Positions 7,470 to 14,077 of a DNA stretch of 16,859 nucleotides are shown one piece after another. The stretch is from CAMCFD01 sp965661355 (GTDB lineage Bacteria > Pseudomonadota > Alphaproteobacteria > Rickettsiales > UBA1997). The notes below the pieces were generated by a model. That model did not search any database, was not told the DNA's origin, and saw only the letters and a list, made by a program, of their open reading frames with translations. The stretch spans positions 1 to 16,859 of the forward strand of contig CBFIDI010000029.1 of assembly GCA_965661355.1 (NCBI GenBank), in the 5' to 3' direction. The position numbers were made by a program, and so were the translations under genes. Within the stretch, counting starts at the first letter, position 1. Each line of letters opens with the position of its first letter.

Positions 7470-8240
7470 TTAATTATTAAAATACACCTGACAAAGTCCG
7501 TCAAGTGTAAGGTTTGGTGCGTAGTGGGTAATTTCTAGTTCGTCTTTAAAAAGCGGCGCTAAGCCTCCAGTGATAATTTTTGTCATTTTCTCGCCATATT
7601 CTTCTTCAATTCTTTTCAGAACCCCTTCAATTAAAGAGATGTAACCAAAATAAACTCCAGAATTCATGGCTTCAATCGTATTTTTACCAATGACATTTCT
7701 TTGTTTTTTAATTTCAAATTTTGGTAATTTTGCTGCTGCTTTTTCAAGGGCTTGAAGCGAAATATTAACTCCAGGTGCGATGACGCCGCCAATATAAGCG
7801 CCTTTGTTATTAACAACATCAAAAGTTGTTGCGGTGCCAAAATCGATAATAATTAAATTTAAACCAAAGAGTTTTTGAGCCGAAAGGGCGTTTAGAAGTC
7901 GATCAGAACCAATTTCATCTTTATTTTCAAGTTCTATTTTAATGTCAATTTCGCAATTTTCGCCAATTAATAAGATTTTGCCTTTAAAAAAATTATTAAT
8001 TGCTTTGTAAATTTTTTGCCCAAGACGAGGTACAACAGAGCCAATAACAACGCCTTCAAGCCTAGTAATATTAAGGTTCGATTCTAAAAAAAGCTCAATA
8101 ATATCAACCGCGTAATCATCAACCGATTTATTCAAATCAGAATTCATGCGCCATTGGCTGCTAAGGCTTTTTTCGTCATTGTCACCTGAAAAAACTCCGA
8201 AAACGATATTTGTATTTCCAATATCAATAGCTAGAATCAT
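7470..8240 (-). CDS. coaX: Type III pantothenate kinase
   Basis: Catalyses the first step of CoA synthesis, ATP-dependent phosphorylation of pantothenate, using an ASKHA-fold active site that is insensitive to CoA feedback and usually needs a monovalent cation. The length of 256 residues is normal. Motifs: DIGNTN at 6-11 (phosphate-binding loop with the catalytic-type Asp), GSVVPRL at about 67-73, GSDRLLNA at 111-118 (pantothenate site), DFGTATTFDVV at 133-143, GGVIAPG at 151-157 and TGGLAPLF near the C-terminus. All are intact. It lies upstream of rnj with a 168-base spacer and downstream of aspC with an 83-base spacer, all on one strand. The spacer after the stop has a small hairpin (7444-7458) without a T tract, so readthrough into rnj is plausible. 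Confidence 0.95.
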   Translation of the reverse strand: MILAIDIGNTNIVFGVFSGDNDEKSLSSQWRMNSDLNKSVDDYAVDIIELFLESNLNITRLEGVVIGSVVPRLGQKIYKAINNFFKGKILLIGENCEIDIKIELENKDEIGSDRLLNALSAQKLFGLNLIIIDFGTATTFDVVNNKGAYIGGVIAPGVNISLQALEKAAAKLPKFEIKKQRNVIGKNTIEAMNSGVYFGYISLIEGVLKRIEEEYGEKMTKIITGGLAPLFKDELEITHYAPNLTLDGLCQVYFNN

Positions 8241-8323
8241 TTAATCTTTTTATTTAAGCTAGTTTACCATTTATGAAAAATTGAATTTGGTTTGGCAAAA
8301 TAATAATTTATTTGGAAATTTAA

Positions 8324-9526
8324 TTAGTTTAATTTCTCGCAGGCTGTTTTAATTCTAGAAACTGCATCTTTTAAAAATTCTTCTGAAGCTGCGTAAGAAA
8401 TTCTGAAAAAACCTTCGGCTCCAAAAGCAACACCCGGAACAACGGCAACTCCTGCTTCTTCAAGTAAATAAGTTGCAAAATCAGTGTCTTTTTCTAATAT
8501 TTTACCACATGAAGTTTTTTTGCCTAAAATTTTTTGACAAGACACAAAAACATAAAAAGCGCCATTTGGTGTATTGCAATTAATTCCTTCAATCTCATTT
8601 AAAAGCTTAACAATCATGTCGCGGCGCATCTGAAAAATTTTACGGCTATCGTTGACATAAGATTGATCGCCGCTAAGCGCTTCAACAGCAGCAGCTTGGC
8701 CCATAGAAGTTGTTGAAGATGTGCTTTGTGATTGAATTTTTGACATTGCCTTAATTAATTTTTCATCACCAGCTGCGTAGCCAATTCTCCATCCCGTCAT
8801 TGAATATGCCTTTGAAACTCCGTTAATAACTAAAGTTCTGTCTTTTAATTTTGGTTCAATTTGTGCAATTGATTTAAATTTAAGTCCGTCAAAAGTGATA
8901 TGCTCATAGATATCATCTGACATTATGTGGACATTTTCGTATTTTAATAAAATATTAGCCAAAGCCTTTAATTCATCTTCGTTGTAACAGGCGCCAGTTG
9001 GGTTGCTTGGAGAGTTTAAAATTATCCATTTAGTATTTTTGGTAATTTTCTTTTCCAGAGATTCAGGTGTAAGTTTAAAATTATTTTCAGACGAAGATTC
9101 TGCAATAACCGGAGTTCCGCCAGCAAGCAAAACCATATCTGGGTAAGAAACCCAATAAGGTGCTTGAATAATAACTTCGTCACCTTCATTTAAAGTTGCC
9201 ATTAATGCGTTGTAAATTACTTGCTTAGCGCCAGTTGAAACTATTATTTGGTTATTTTTATATTCAAGATTATTATCTTTTTTTAATTTTTCAATTATGG
9301 CATTTTTAAGAGCCGGCGTTCCGTCTACTGCGGTATATTTTGTGTCGCCGTTATTTATGGCCTTAATTGCGGCTTCTTTTATGTTGTTTGGTGTGTCAAA
9401 GTCGGGTTCGCCCATGCTAAGTGAAATAATATTCTTGCCCTGAGCTTTTAACTCAGCCGCTTTCATTGAAACTGCAATAGTTGGAGAAGGTTTGATTTTA
9501 TTTAAGTTTTTGGCTAAAAATGACAT
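8324..9526 (-). CDS. aspC: Aspartate aminotransferase, class I fold, I-gamma type (possibly also prephenate aminotransferase)
   Basis: PLP enzyme that transfers the amino group between aspartate and 2-oxoglutarate, in the cytosol. The length of 400 residues is typical. Motifs: SMGEPDFDTP near 37-46, TKYTAVDGTPALK (62-74), APYWVSYPD (122-130), NSPSNPTG (171-178), SDDIYEHI (203-210), the PLP-lysine segment VSKAYSMTGWRIGY (Lys239) and the substrate-carboxylate arginine in FFRISYA (Arg375). From memory it strongly resembles the Rickettsiales AatA type. Members of this I-gamma group can also transaminate prephenate, which cannot be decided from the motifs. The ATG at 9526 gives the standard N-terminus, without a clear Shine-Dalgarno. 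It is probably the first gene of the minus-strand block aspC-coaX-rnj-alaS-glmM. Confidence 0.93.
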   Translation of the reverse strand: MSFLAKNLNKIKPSPTIAVSMKAAELKAQGKNIISLSMGEPDFDTPNNIKEAAIKAINNGDTKYTAVDGTPALKNAIIEKLKKDNNLEYKNNQIIVSTGAKQVIYNALMATLNEGDEVIIQAPYWVSYPDMVLLAGGTPVIAESSSENNFKLTPESLEKKITKNTKWIILNSPSNPTGACYNEDELKALANILLKYENVHIMSDDIYEHITFDGLKFKSIAQIEPKLKDRTLVINGVSKAYSMTGWRIGYAAGDEKLIKAMSKIQSQSTSSTTSMGQAAAVEALSGDQSYVNDSRKIFQMRRDMIVKLLNEIEGINCNTPNGAFYVFVSCQKILGKKTSCGKILEKDTDFATYLLEEAGVAVVPGVAFGAEGFFRISYAASEEFLKDAVSRIKTACEKLN

Positions 9527-10078
9527 TGGTAAAATAGTAAATTAAATTAAAAATTATTGTAATATCGGTTATTATATCGTTTTTAGCCTTAAAGTCAATA
9601 AAATAACAGATTTTCACCATTTATGACCAAATTTATTTTTTAAGGTAATTTTTATTGTTTTGCTTTAAAATGTTGGCTTATGACAGGTTCTATTTTTAAA
9701 TATTAACTAGGGCATAGATATATTATTAAAAGCAAATTATGCTCAACAAATATGCTTAGTTTTTTTATGATGAAAAAATAATTAAATTATGAAATATAGA
9801 TTGATTTTTAAAGGCTAGGCTCAGCAGCATGACAATTGCAAATCTTGAAAATCAATTTTTTTGCGGCCCTAAATCGCAACTAAAAAACCTACATAATATC
9901 AAGCCCAATAATTAAATGCCAATTTACTTGTCATAATTTAATTAACAAAGTCATTGATATTGCTTGCTTTTGGCTAATAAATTTATTCATCAAGTAATTG
10001 GATTTAATTAGTAATATTTGCAATTTATAAGAAAAATTAATATTATTTTTAAGAATATCAATTAACTTTCTTAAATCT
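9527..10078. other. AT-rich intergenic region containing terminator-like hairpins on the + strand
   Basis: 552 bases between the divergent aspC and the PagL-like barrel gene. No coding frame or tRNA was recognised. The main structure is a 12-pair stem followed by a T run (9800-9862, + strand). A weaker stem (AAGCA 9730-9734 with TGCTT 9753-9757) is followed by seven T residues at 9760-9766. Neither has a + strand gene upstream of it, so a small transcript may start within 9527-9730. Confidence 0.5.
9800..9862 (+). terminator. Intrinsic terminator without an upstream gene
   Basis: ATTGATTTTTAA (9800-9811) pairs with TTGAAAATCAAT (9845-9856), twelve pairs with one G-U, across a 33-base loop that itself holds GGCTAGGCTCAGCAGC. 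Six more T residues follow (9857-9862). Orientation is + because the T run lies only on that side. The long loop is atypical for a simple terminator and could be the body of a structured small RNA. Confidence 0.45.
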
Positions 10079-10672
10079 ATGACGTCAAAAATTTTAATAA
10101 AAATAATTGTAATATTATTCTCGTTTTTACCTTGCGCTCTTGCTAAAAAGGTTGAAAAAAATTCATTAACTGCTTATTATTCGGTTGGTACCAATGCTCA
10201 TATTGAAGAAATTCCAACATTTTCTTTTGAAAAAAGAAACGCATATTTTGCTGGCATAACTTATGGTCAAGAATTTTATCGTACTCAAAAATTTAAAGAA
10301 TTATCACTTGAATATGAAATAGGCGCCTACGAACATTTTGGAGATTTTGGTTCGCATCAAGAATCAACCGTTGCTGTTTTATCTAGATTTAGTGATTTAT
10401 TTGCTCAAAATTTTTTAATAGAAAGTTTTGCAATGGGCTGGGGTCTTTCTCTTGCAACCGAAGATCCAAAATTTGAAGCCTATTTACATGAACAAAATCA
10501 GGCCAACGATTTTCTTAATTATCTTGCTTTTGAACTTGTTTTTAAATTGCCAAAATTAAAAAATACTAAATTTGTTTATCGCCTACACCACAGATCTGGA
10601 GTTTACGGTTTGTTTGACGGCATTAACGGCGGGTCAAATTACCTTGCTTTTGGCTTAAGGCATAAGTTTTAA
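10079..10672 (+). CDS. Outer-membrane beta-barrel, resembling PagL-type lipid A deacylase / acyloxyacyl hydrolase
   Basis: 197-residue protein with a signal peptide (hydrophobic stretch about 5-18, probable cleavage after CALA at residue 22) and a beta-barrel-like body ending in LAFGLRHKF, with a terminal Phe for outer-membrane insertion. The C-terminal block YRLHHRSGVYGLF followed by GGSNYLAFG matches the pattern remembered for PagL-like acyloxyacyl hydrolases, where an H-x-S pair (here His171, Ser173) near the C-terminus is catalytic. In PagL the third residue is a Glu about 12 positions after the Ser. Here that position is Gly185, with Asp180 the nearest acid, so activity is uncertain. If active it would remove an acyl chain from lipid A at the cell surface. 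The gene stands alone, and a strong stem-loop overlaps its stop codon. Confidence 0.6.
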   Translation: MTSKILIKIIVILFSFLPCALAKKVEKNSLTAYYSVGTNAHIEEIPTFSFEKRNAYFAGITYGQEFYRTQKFKELSLEYEIGAYEHFGDFGSHQESTVAVLSRFSDLFAQNFLIESFAMGWGLSLATEDPKFEAYLHEQNQANDFLNYLAFELVFKLPKLKNTKFVYRLHHRSGVYGLFDGINGGSNYLAFGLRHKF

Positions 10673-10682
10673 GCCAAAAGCA
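10645..10682 (+). terminator. Perfect 14-bp stem-loop spanning the stop codon of the PagL-like gene
   Basis: TGCTTTTGGCTTAA (10645-10658) is the exact reverse complement of TTAAGCCAAAAGCA (10669-10682), with a 10-base loop. The stem covers the last codons and the TAA. No T run follows on either strand, so it may act as an mRNA-stabilising 3' end or a Rho-assisted terminator rather than a standard intrinsic one. Confidence 0.45.
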
Positions 10683-11047
10683 CAAAGGGTAATTAAATAT
10701 TGAAATTGACATAATAAATTACACTTTTAAATACTAATTTACCTGCTATAAGTTTTTTACTCAATATATCAAAAAACTTAATAAAACCTTGGTAATGACT
10801 TGTTTTTTCTAATTAATTTATTAATCAAATTATAGTTAAAAATTTTATCCTCTTAATTATTAGCCATAAATTCGAATTAATATAATTAGATATTAGCGAT
10901 TAGGGAAAAGATTAATTTATATAGTTAGTTTTAATATTTTTTTTAGCAAGAAATTTGTGCAAATCTGTGGCAAATAAGACGCGGCCAGAAATAATCTGGC
11001 CGCGTCAGATGGAAGTAATCACTTTTGTGATTTTATCCCTTATTAGC
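10673..11047. other. AT-rich intergenic region between the PagL-like gene and the small ORF
   Basis: About 300 bases (10683-10977) show no coding frame. A 10-bp inverted repeat of A/T runs (10749-10758 with 10771-10780) is the only regular structure seen there. The right end holds the GC-rich hairpin 10978-11006 and a 6-bp hairpin AATCAC/GTGATT (11017-11032), both assigned to the small minus-strand transcript. Confidence 0.5.
10971..11006 (-). terminator. Strong hairpin terminator of the small minus-strand gene
   Basis: On the minus strand GACGCGGCCAGA (11006-10995) pairs perfectly with TCTGGCCGCGTC (10989-10978), 12 pairs with a 5-base loop. It is followed by TTATTT, an imperfect T tract. 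It is strikingly GC-rich in an AT-rich spacer. The + strand continuation has no T run, so it points to minus-strand transcription from the 11048-11107 gene. Confidence 0.6.
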
Positions 11048-11107
11048 TTAGGTTAATGAAAAAAACATCGCGCCTGCAACTAATACTGCTAATGGAACGA
11101 ATACCAT
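11048..11107 (-). CDS. Probable 19-residue single-span membrane peptide
   Basis: A 20-codon frame (ATG at 11107, TAA at 11048) encodes MVFVPLAVLVAGAMFFSLT, almost entirely hydrophobic and long enough for one membrane span. An in-frame TAA three codons upstream fixes the ATG as the only start. It has its own promoter-like sequence (11126-11153) and a strong terminator hairpin (10978-11006), and is cut off from pstS by that gene's own terminator. It therefore looks like a self-contained transcription unit of about 150 bases. There is no Shine-Dalgarno; the leader would be only about 12 bases. It does not match any small membrane subunit I recall (CydX, KdpF, CcoQ). The alternative is a small non-coding RNA in which the frame is accidental, but the uniform hydrophobicity argues for a peptide. 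Confidence 0.5.
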   Translation of the reverse strand: MVFVPLAVLVAGAMFFSLT

Positions 11108-11125
11108 AGTTATTTAGGTTTGATG

Positions 11126-11153
11126 TTAATATTGACTAATTTGACAAAGTCAA
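11126..11153 (-). promoter_or_regulatory. Candidate promoter with overlapping palindromic operator for the small peptide gene
   Basis: Minus strand: TTGACT (11153-11148), 16-base spacer, TATTAA (11131-11126), giving a start near 11119. The -35 box lies inside a perfect dyad TTGAC-AAA-GTCAA (11141-11153), which could bind a regulator. Confidence 0.5.
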
Positions 11154-11232
11154 GCAAGTCGTCCTTTGTAAACAAGGAATTTTCACATTTGAAATAACGC
11201 GTAAATCAAAGCAAAAACTTCCGTAGCATCTT

Positions 11233-11259
11233 AAAAAATCAAAGATCTTTTAAGATCTT
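11233..11259 (-). terminator. Intrinsic terminator embedded in the end of the pstS-like gene
   Basis: Minus strand: AAGATCTT (11259-11252) pairs with AAGATCTT (11249-11242) across two bases, then TGA and six T residues (11238-11233). The stem is formed by the last codons of the gene, so coding end and terminator overlap. Confidence 0.6.
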
Positions 11260-12390
11260 ATATCTCATCAGTCTAAGTTCATAGTCTGATAAGGGAATAA
11301 GGCCTTTTTGCGATAAATAGCCATCTTTACCAAGCGTATCTTTGCTTAAGATGGTTTTTGCAAATTCTTTCATTCCAGGTATTATATCCAAATGTTCTGC
11401 TTTCATATAGATAAATAATGGTCTAGAAATGCTGTATTTTTGACTTACAATTGTATAAAAACTAGGCTTTACATAATCTATTTTTGCTGATTGAATTTTA
11501 TTTTCATTTTCTTGTAGGAAGCTGTAACCAAAAATTCCAAAAGCGTTTTTGTCGTTTATTAATTTTTGTAAAATTAAATTATCATTTTCTCCGGCTTCAA
11601 CAAAGTGACCGTCGGTTCTTATAATATGGCACATTTTTTTGCGCAAGGTTTTTTCCGGATATTCTTTTTTAAATAAGTAATTATTAGCGCAATATTCCTC
11701 CATTACAAGCTCGACAAATGCGTCGCGGGTTCCTGAGGTTGGTGGCGGGCCATAAATTTTAATTTCTTTATCGGGTAATTCTGGGTTAATTTGCGACCAT
11801 TTTGTGATATAGTTTTTGACTAATTTGCCATTTTTAGGTATTTTGTTGGCTAAAGCAAAGAAAATTTGGGTTTTGGTAAGATTAATTGGTTTTGATTTTT
11901 TTGAGTTTGCAATTACAATTCCGTCATAGCCAATTTTTATTTCCTGAATATTGGTAATATTATTTTTCTTACAATGTTCAATTTCGCTTTTTTTAATTTT
12001 TCTTGAGGCGTTAGAAAAATCAGGATATTTTTGATTAATTCCAGAGCAAAATAATTTAAATCCACCGCCAGTTCCGGTTGATTCTACTGTTGGGGTTCTA
12101 AATCGTTTATATTTTTTGCCAAATTTTTCAGCAATAATTGCCGTGAATGGATAAACGGTCGAAGAACCGACAATGTTAATATAGCTTCTTGGTTTGGAGA
12201 TAAAAAATGAGAAAAAAGAATTATTTTCTTTTTTATTTAATTTTGAACTTACTTCAAAAGCATAAGAAGTTTTGGCGAGAGAGCCAGATAAAATTGATAA
12301 TATTGCTGCAAAAGCAAATAATTTGATTTGGCGGTGCATAAAATTTGAGAATATGTTATAATTCTTGTGTGGAACCGCTATTTTTTTCAT
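11239..12390 (-). CDS. pstS: Phosphate-binding periplasmic protein, PstS-like
   Basis: Substrate-binding component of a phosphate ABC importer. It has 383 residues, with a long basic n-region and a hydrophobic segment (about 24-36) ending in TSYA, with cleavage near residue 44. The PBP-like fold is shown by IVGSSTVYPF (73-82), ESTGTGGGF (103-111) and SGTRDAF (219-225), the usual phosphate-contact loops of PstS. An alternative ATG at 12339 would start directly at a conventional signal peptide, but AAGGGG seven bases before the ATG at 12390 supports the longer form. No pstC, pstA, pstB or phoU is next to it, so it is either paired with a distant transporter or acts as a free phosphate binder. 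A terminator closes it as a single-gene unit. Identification as a PstS-family protein is firm; phosphate specificity is inferred. Confidence 0.82.
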   Translation of the reverse strand: MKKIAVPHKNYNIFSNFMHRQIKLFAFAAILSILSGSLAKTSYAFEVSSKLNKKENNSFFSFFISKPRSYINIVGSSTVYPFTAIIAEKFGKKYKRFRTPTVESTGTGGGFKLFCSGINQKYPDFSNASRKIKKSEIEHCKKNNITNIQEIKIGYDGIVIANSKKSKPINLTKTQIFFALANKIPKNGKLVKNYITKWSQINPELPDKEIKIYGPPPTSGTRDAFVELVMEEYCANNYLFKKEYPEKTLRKKMCHIIRTDGHFVEAGENDNLILQKLINDKNAFGIFGYSFLQENENKIQSAKIDYVKPSFYTIVSQKYSISRPLFIYMKAEHLDIIPGMKEFAKTILSKDTLGKDGYLSQKGLIPLSDYELRLMRYKILKDL

Positions 12391-12481
12391 TATATAGCCC
12401 CTTATTTCCTCATTTTATTATTGCTTATCTTGATTTTGTCAGTCTATTTCTTTTTTTGCTAAAAGTCAAGGCAATATAAAA

Positions 12482-12490
12482 ATTATACCA
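12482..12490 (-). promoter_or_regulatory. Candidate extended -10 promoter of pstS
   Basis: Minus strand TGGTATAAT is a perfect TGn-TATAAT extended -10. No good -35 stands 17 bases upstream. The start would be near 12475, giving a leader of about 85 bases. Confidence 0.4.
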
Positions 12491-12506
12491 TTTTTCATCT
12501 TTAAAT

Positions 12507-12566
12507 TTACATAAAAATATTAAATTCTTAAACCGCTTTTAAAATGTTTAAAGTGATTTTATGTAA
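12507..12566. repeat. Imperfect 60-base dyad in the divergent promoter region
   Basis: TTACATAAAA (12507-12516) is the exact reverse complement of TTTTATGTAA (12557-12566). Nested inside, TTAAAC (12528-12533) matches GTTTAA (12546-12551). It sits just upstream of the pstS -10 and could be an operator or cruciform site; chance is possible in such AT-rich DNA. Confidence 0.35.
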
Positions 12567-12699
12567 TTTTACTTTTATAATTAGTAATTTAGGAAGTTAA
12601 AATTTAATAAATAAAATCATCTTTAAAATTCTTGCAATATATCAAATTTATGTTATTCATTTTTTATATATATTTTTATTATAAAAAAAGTCATTTTTC

Positions 12700-12728
12700 T
12701 TGACATAAAGTACAAATTGCTGTTTATT
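12700..12728 (+). promoter_or_regulatory. Candidate promoter of the lysine-rich protein gene
   Basis: A perfect TTGACA (12700-12705) is followed 17 bases later by TTTATT (12723-12728), four of six matches to the -10 consensus. The start would be near 12735, about 28 bases before the ATG at 12764. Confidence 0.45.
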
Positions 12729-12763
12729 TAGAAAACAAGGGTTAAAAACTATAAAAATAGCAA

Positions 12764-13819
12764 ATGCAGATCACTTTAGATAAAAAATTAGTTGATAATA
12801 TTGATGAATTCACAAGAAAATCTCAGGATTTAGCTTCAAATGTTGAAAATAGCGCAGAATATGCCAAAAAGTTAATAGAATTTACTTTGCAAATTGAAAA
12901 TTTTGAAAGTGAATTTGGTTTTTTAGACAAAAATAAAAGTCTGGTGAAGGGCTTAAGATCAATTGTTGAAAAATCTTATAATTTTACTCAAAAAACCTTT
13001 AAAAAAAAGTTTAATATTCCAGCTTTAAAGACTTGTCTTGCGTCTATTGATAATAAAATTTCTAAAATAGAAATTGATAATAATGATGCTTCAGAAAAGA
13101 ATAGCCGCGACAACTTAAAATATTTGCTCAAAGAACAGCTTTTTAAGCGACGCGCTGATAAATTTCGGTTAAGAAATCGGGAATATGATTATAACTCTTT
13201 AAATATTGACGAAATTGAGTTCTTGGGCTGTGTTTCTCTATATTTAAAAGAAAATTCATCGCAATTACAAGAGAGTTTTTTGAGTTTGATGAGTAAAAAA
13301 ATCAAAGAATCAGTCAAAATTAATGAAAATGGATATCGAAATTTAGTTTCAAATTATGTTTTTCAATGTTGCGAAAATTTAAGTCAACAAGCCGCTAATG
13401 AGTGTCAAGAAATTGCTAGCAAAATGATATTTAAGATAAATGAAAAAATAAAGGGCAAAAAAAGTGATAATTATCAAGCTTTAGAAGATTTAAAGGGTAA
13501 TTTTGTAGCTGACGATAAAAAAAGCAAAGATTTTTCAAAATATAATTCCAAAGATCACAAAGAAAATTTTTACAGCATGAATGATGATTCACAACTGACT
13601 AAATTTGAAAATTATGATGAAGATATTTATTTTTACCCACCAAAGCATAATAGCTTAAATAAAAATGAATTAACTAGATTAAAAACTAACAAAAAAGAAG
13701 AAAATATGACAAGGATTGCAATTCTTCTTAAAGAGTTTGAAGAAAAAAAATCTAATGACAGAAAGCTAAAAGAGCAATCTTACTACGCCTCTAATTACAT
13801 CATTAAGAATAGTTCGTAA
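12764..13819 (+). CDS. Unrecognised lysine-rich, mostly helical protein
   Basis: 351 residues, very rich in Lys, Asn, Glu and Asp, with no signal peptide and no membrane segment. Residues 1-230 look like a run of amphipathic helices (for example 1-50, 55-80, 110-140, 150-190, 190-228). Residues 230-300 are polar and low in hydrophobics, probably disordered, with DEDIYFYPPKHN at about 285-296. A further charged helix follows (300-335) and the end is basic and polar. Five cysteines (91, 156, 202, 203, 214), three of them clustered, suggest a reducing environment, meaning the cytosol or a host cell. I recognise no family. In a host-associated alphaproteobacterium a type IV-secreted effector is one possibility, but no secretion signal can be shown. 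The gene stands alone, divergent from pstS, with its own promoter-like sequence; codon use resembles its neighbours. Confidence 0.75.
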   Translation: MQITLDKKLVDNIDEFTRKSQDLASNVENSAEYAKKLIEFTLQIENFESEFGFLDKNKSLVKGLRSIVEKSYNFTQKTFKKKFNIPALKTCLASIDNKISKIEIDNNDASEKNSRDNLKYLLKEQLFKRRADKFRLRNREYDYNSLNIDEIEFLGCVSLYLKENSSQLQESFLSLMSKKIKESVKINENGYRNLVSNYVFQCCENLSQQAANECQEIASKMIFKINEKIKGKKSDNYQALEDLKGNFVADDKKSKDFSKYNSKDHKENFYSMNDDSQLTKFENYDEDIYFYPPKHNSLNKNELTRLKTNKKEENMTRIAILLKEFEEKKSNDRKLKEQSYYASNYIIKNSS

Positions 13820-13854
13820 TTTAGAATTTCTAACTATAACCCTGAAATTCTAAA
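13820..13854 (+). terminator. Hairpin immediately after the lysine-rich protein gene
   Basis: TTTAGAATTTC (13820-13830) is the exact reverse complement of GAAATTCTAAA (13844-13854), with a 13-base loop, starting at the base after the stop. No T run follows, so it is probably a 3'-end protecting structure or weak terminator. Confidence 0.4.
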
Positions 13855-14031
13855 ATAACTTCATCCGTCAAAACTTTTGTAATATAAAATGATATTATTC
13901 ATTTTTCTACAATAATTTATCTCAATAAGATTTCTAGTCCTCTAGTAATGATGGATTTTAAAGTTAAAATGACGCAACTTCTAGCGCAAATTTAATATTA
14001 TTGAATTTGACGAGCGCCCTTAAAAAACTCG

Positions 14032-14062
14032 TTTCTATATTAGTTATGAATATAGAAATTTT
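14032..14062. terminator. Bidirectional intrinsic terminator between convergent genes
   Basis: TTTCTATATT (14032-14041) pairs perfectly with AATATAGAAA (14049-14058) across 7 bases. TTTT follows on the + strand (14059-14062). On the minus strand the stem is followed by CGAG and then six T residues (14027-14022). It can serve both the lysine-rich protein gene and the permease gene. Confidence 0.6.
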
Positions 14063-14077
14063 ATTAAGATTAGCCTT

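Larger units (their letters stand above)
12391..12763. other. Divergent regulatory region between pstS and the lysine-rich protein gene
   Basis: 373 bases, very AT-rich, with no coding frame. It contains a minus-strand extended -10 (TGGTATAAT, 12490-12482) for pstS, a 60-base imperfect dyad (12507-12566) and a plus-strand promoter-like pair (12700-12728) for the gene at 12764. Confidence 0.55.

Noticed and set aside
9963..10655. The 13-mer CTTGCTTTTGGCT occurs at 9963-9975 and 10643-10655, flanking the PagL-like gene like a short direct repeat.
   Set aside because: A 13-base match between two places is expected about by chance in 17 kb of biased composition. No other mobile-element features are present.
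10749..10780. 10-bp inverted repeat TAAGTTTTTT/AAAAAACTTA considered as a terminator.
   Set aside because: The T run is inside the arm rather than after the stem on either strand, and A/T-run repeats are common by chance here.
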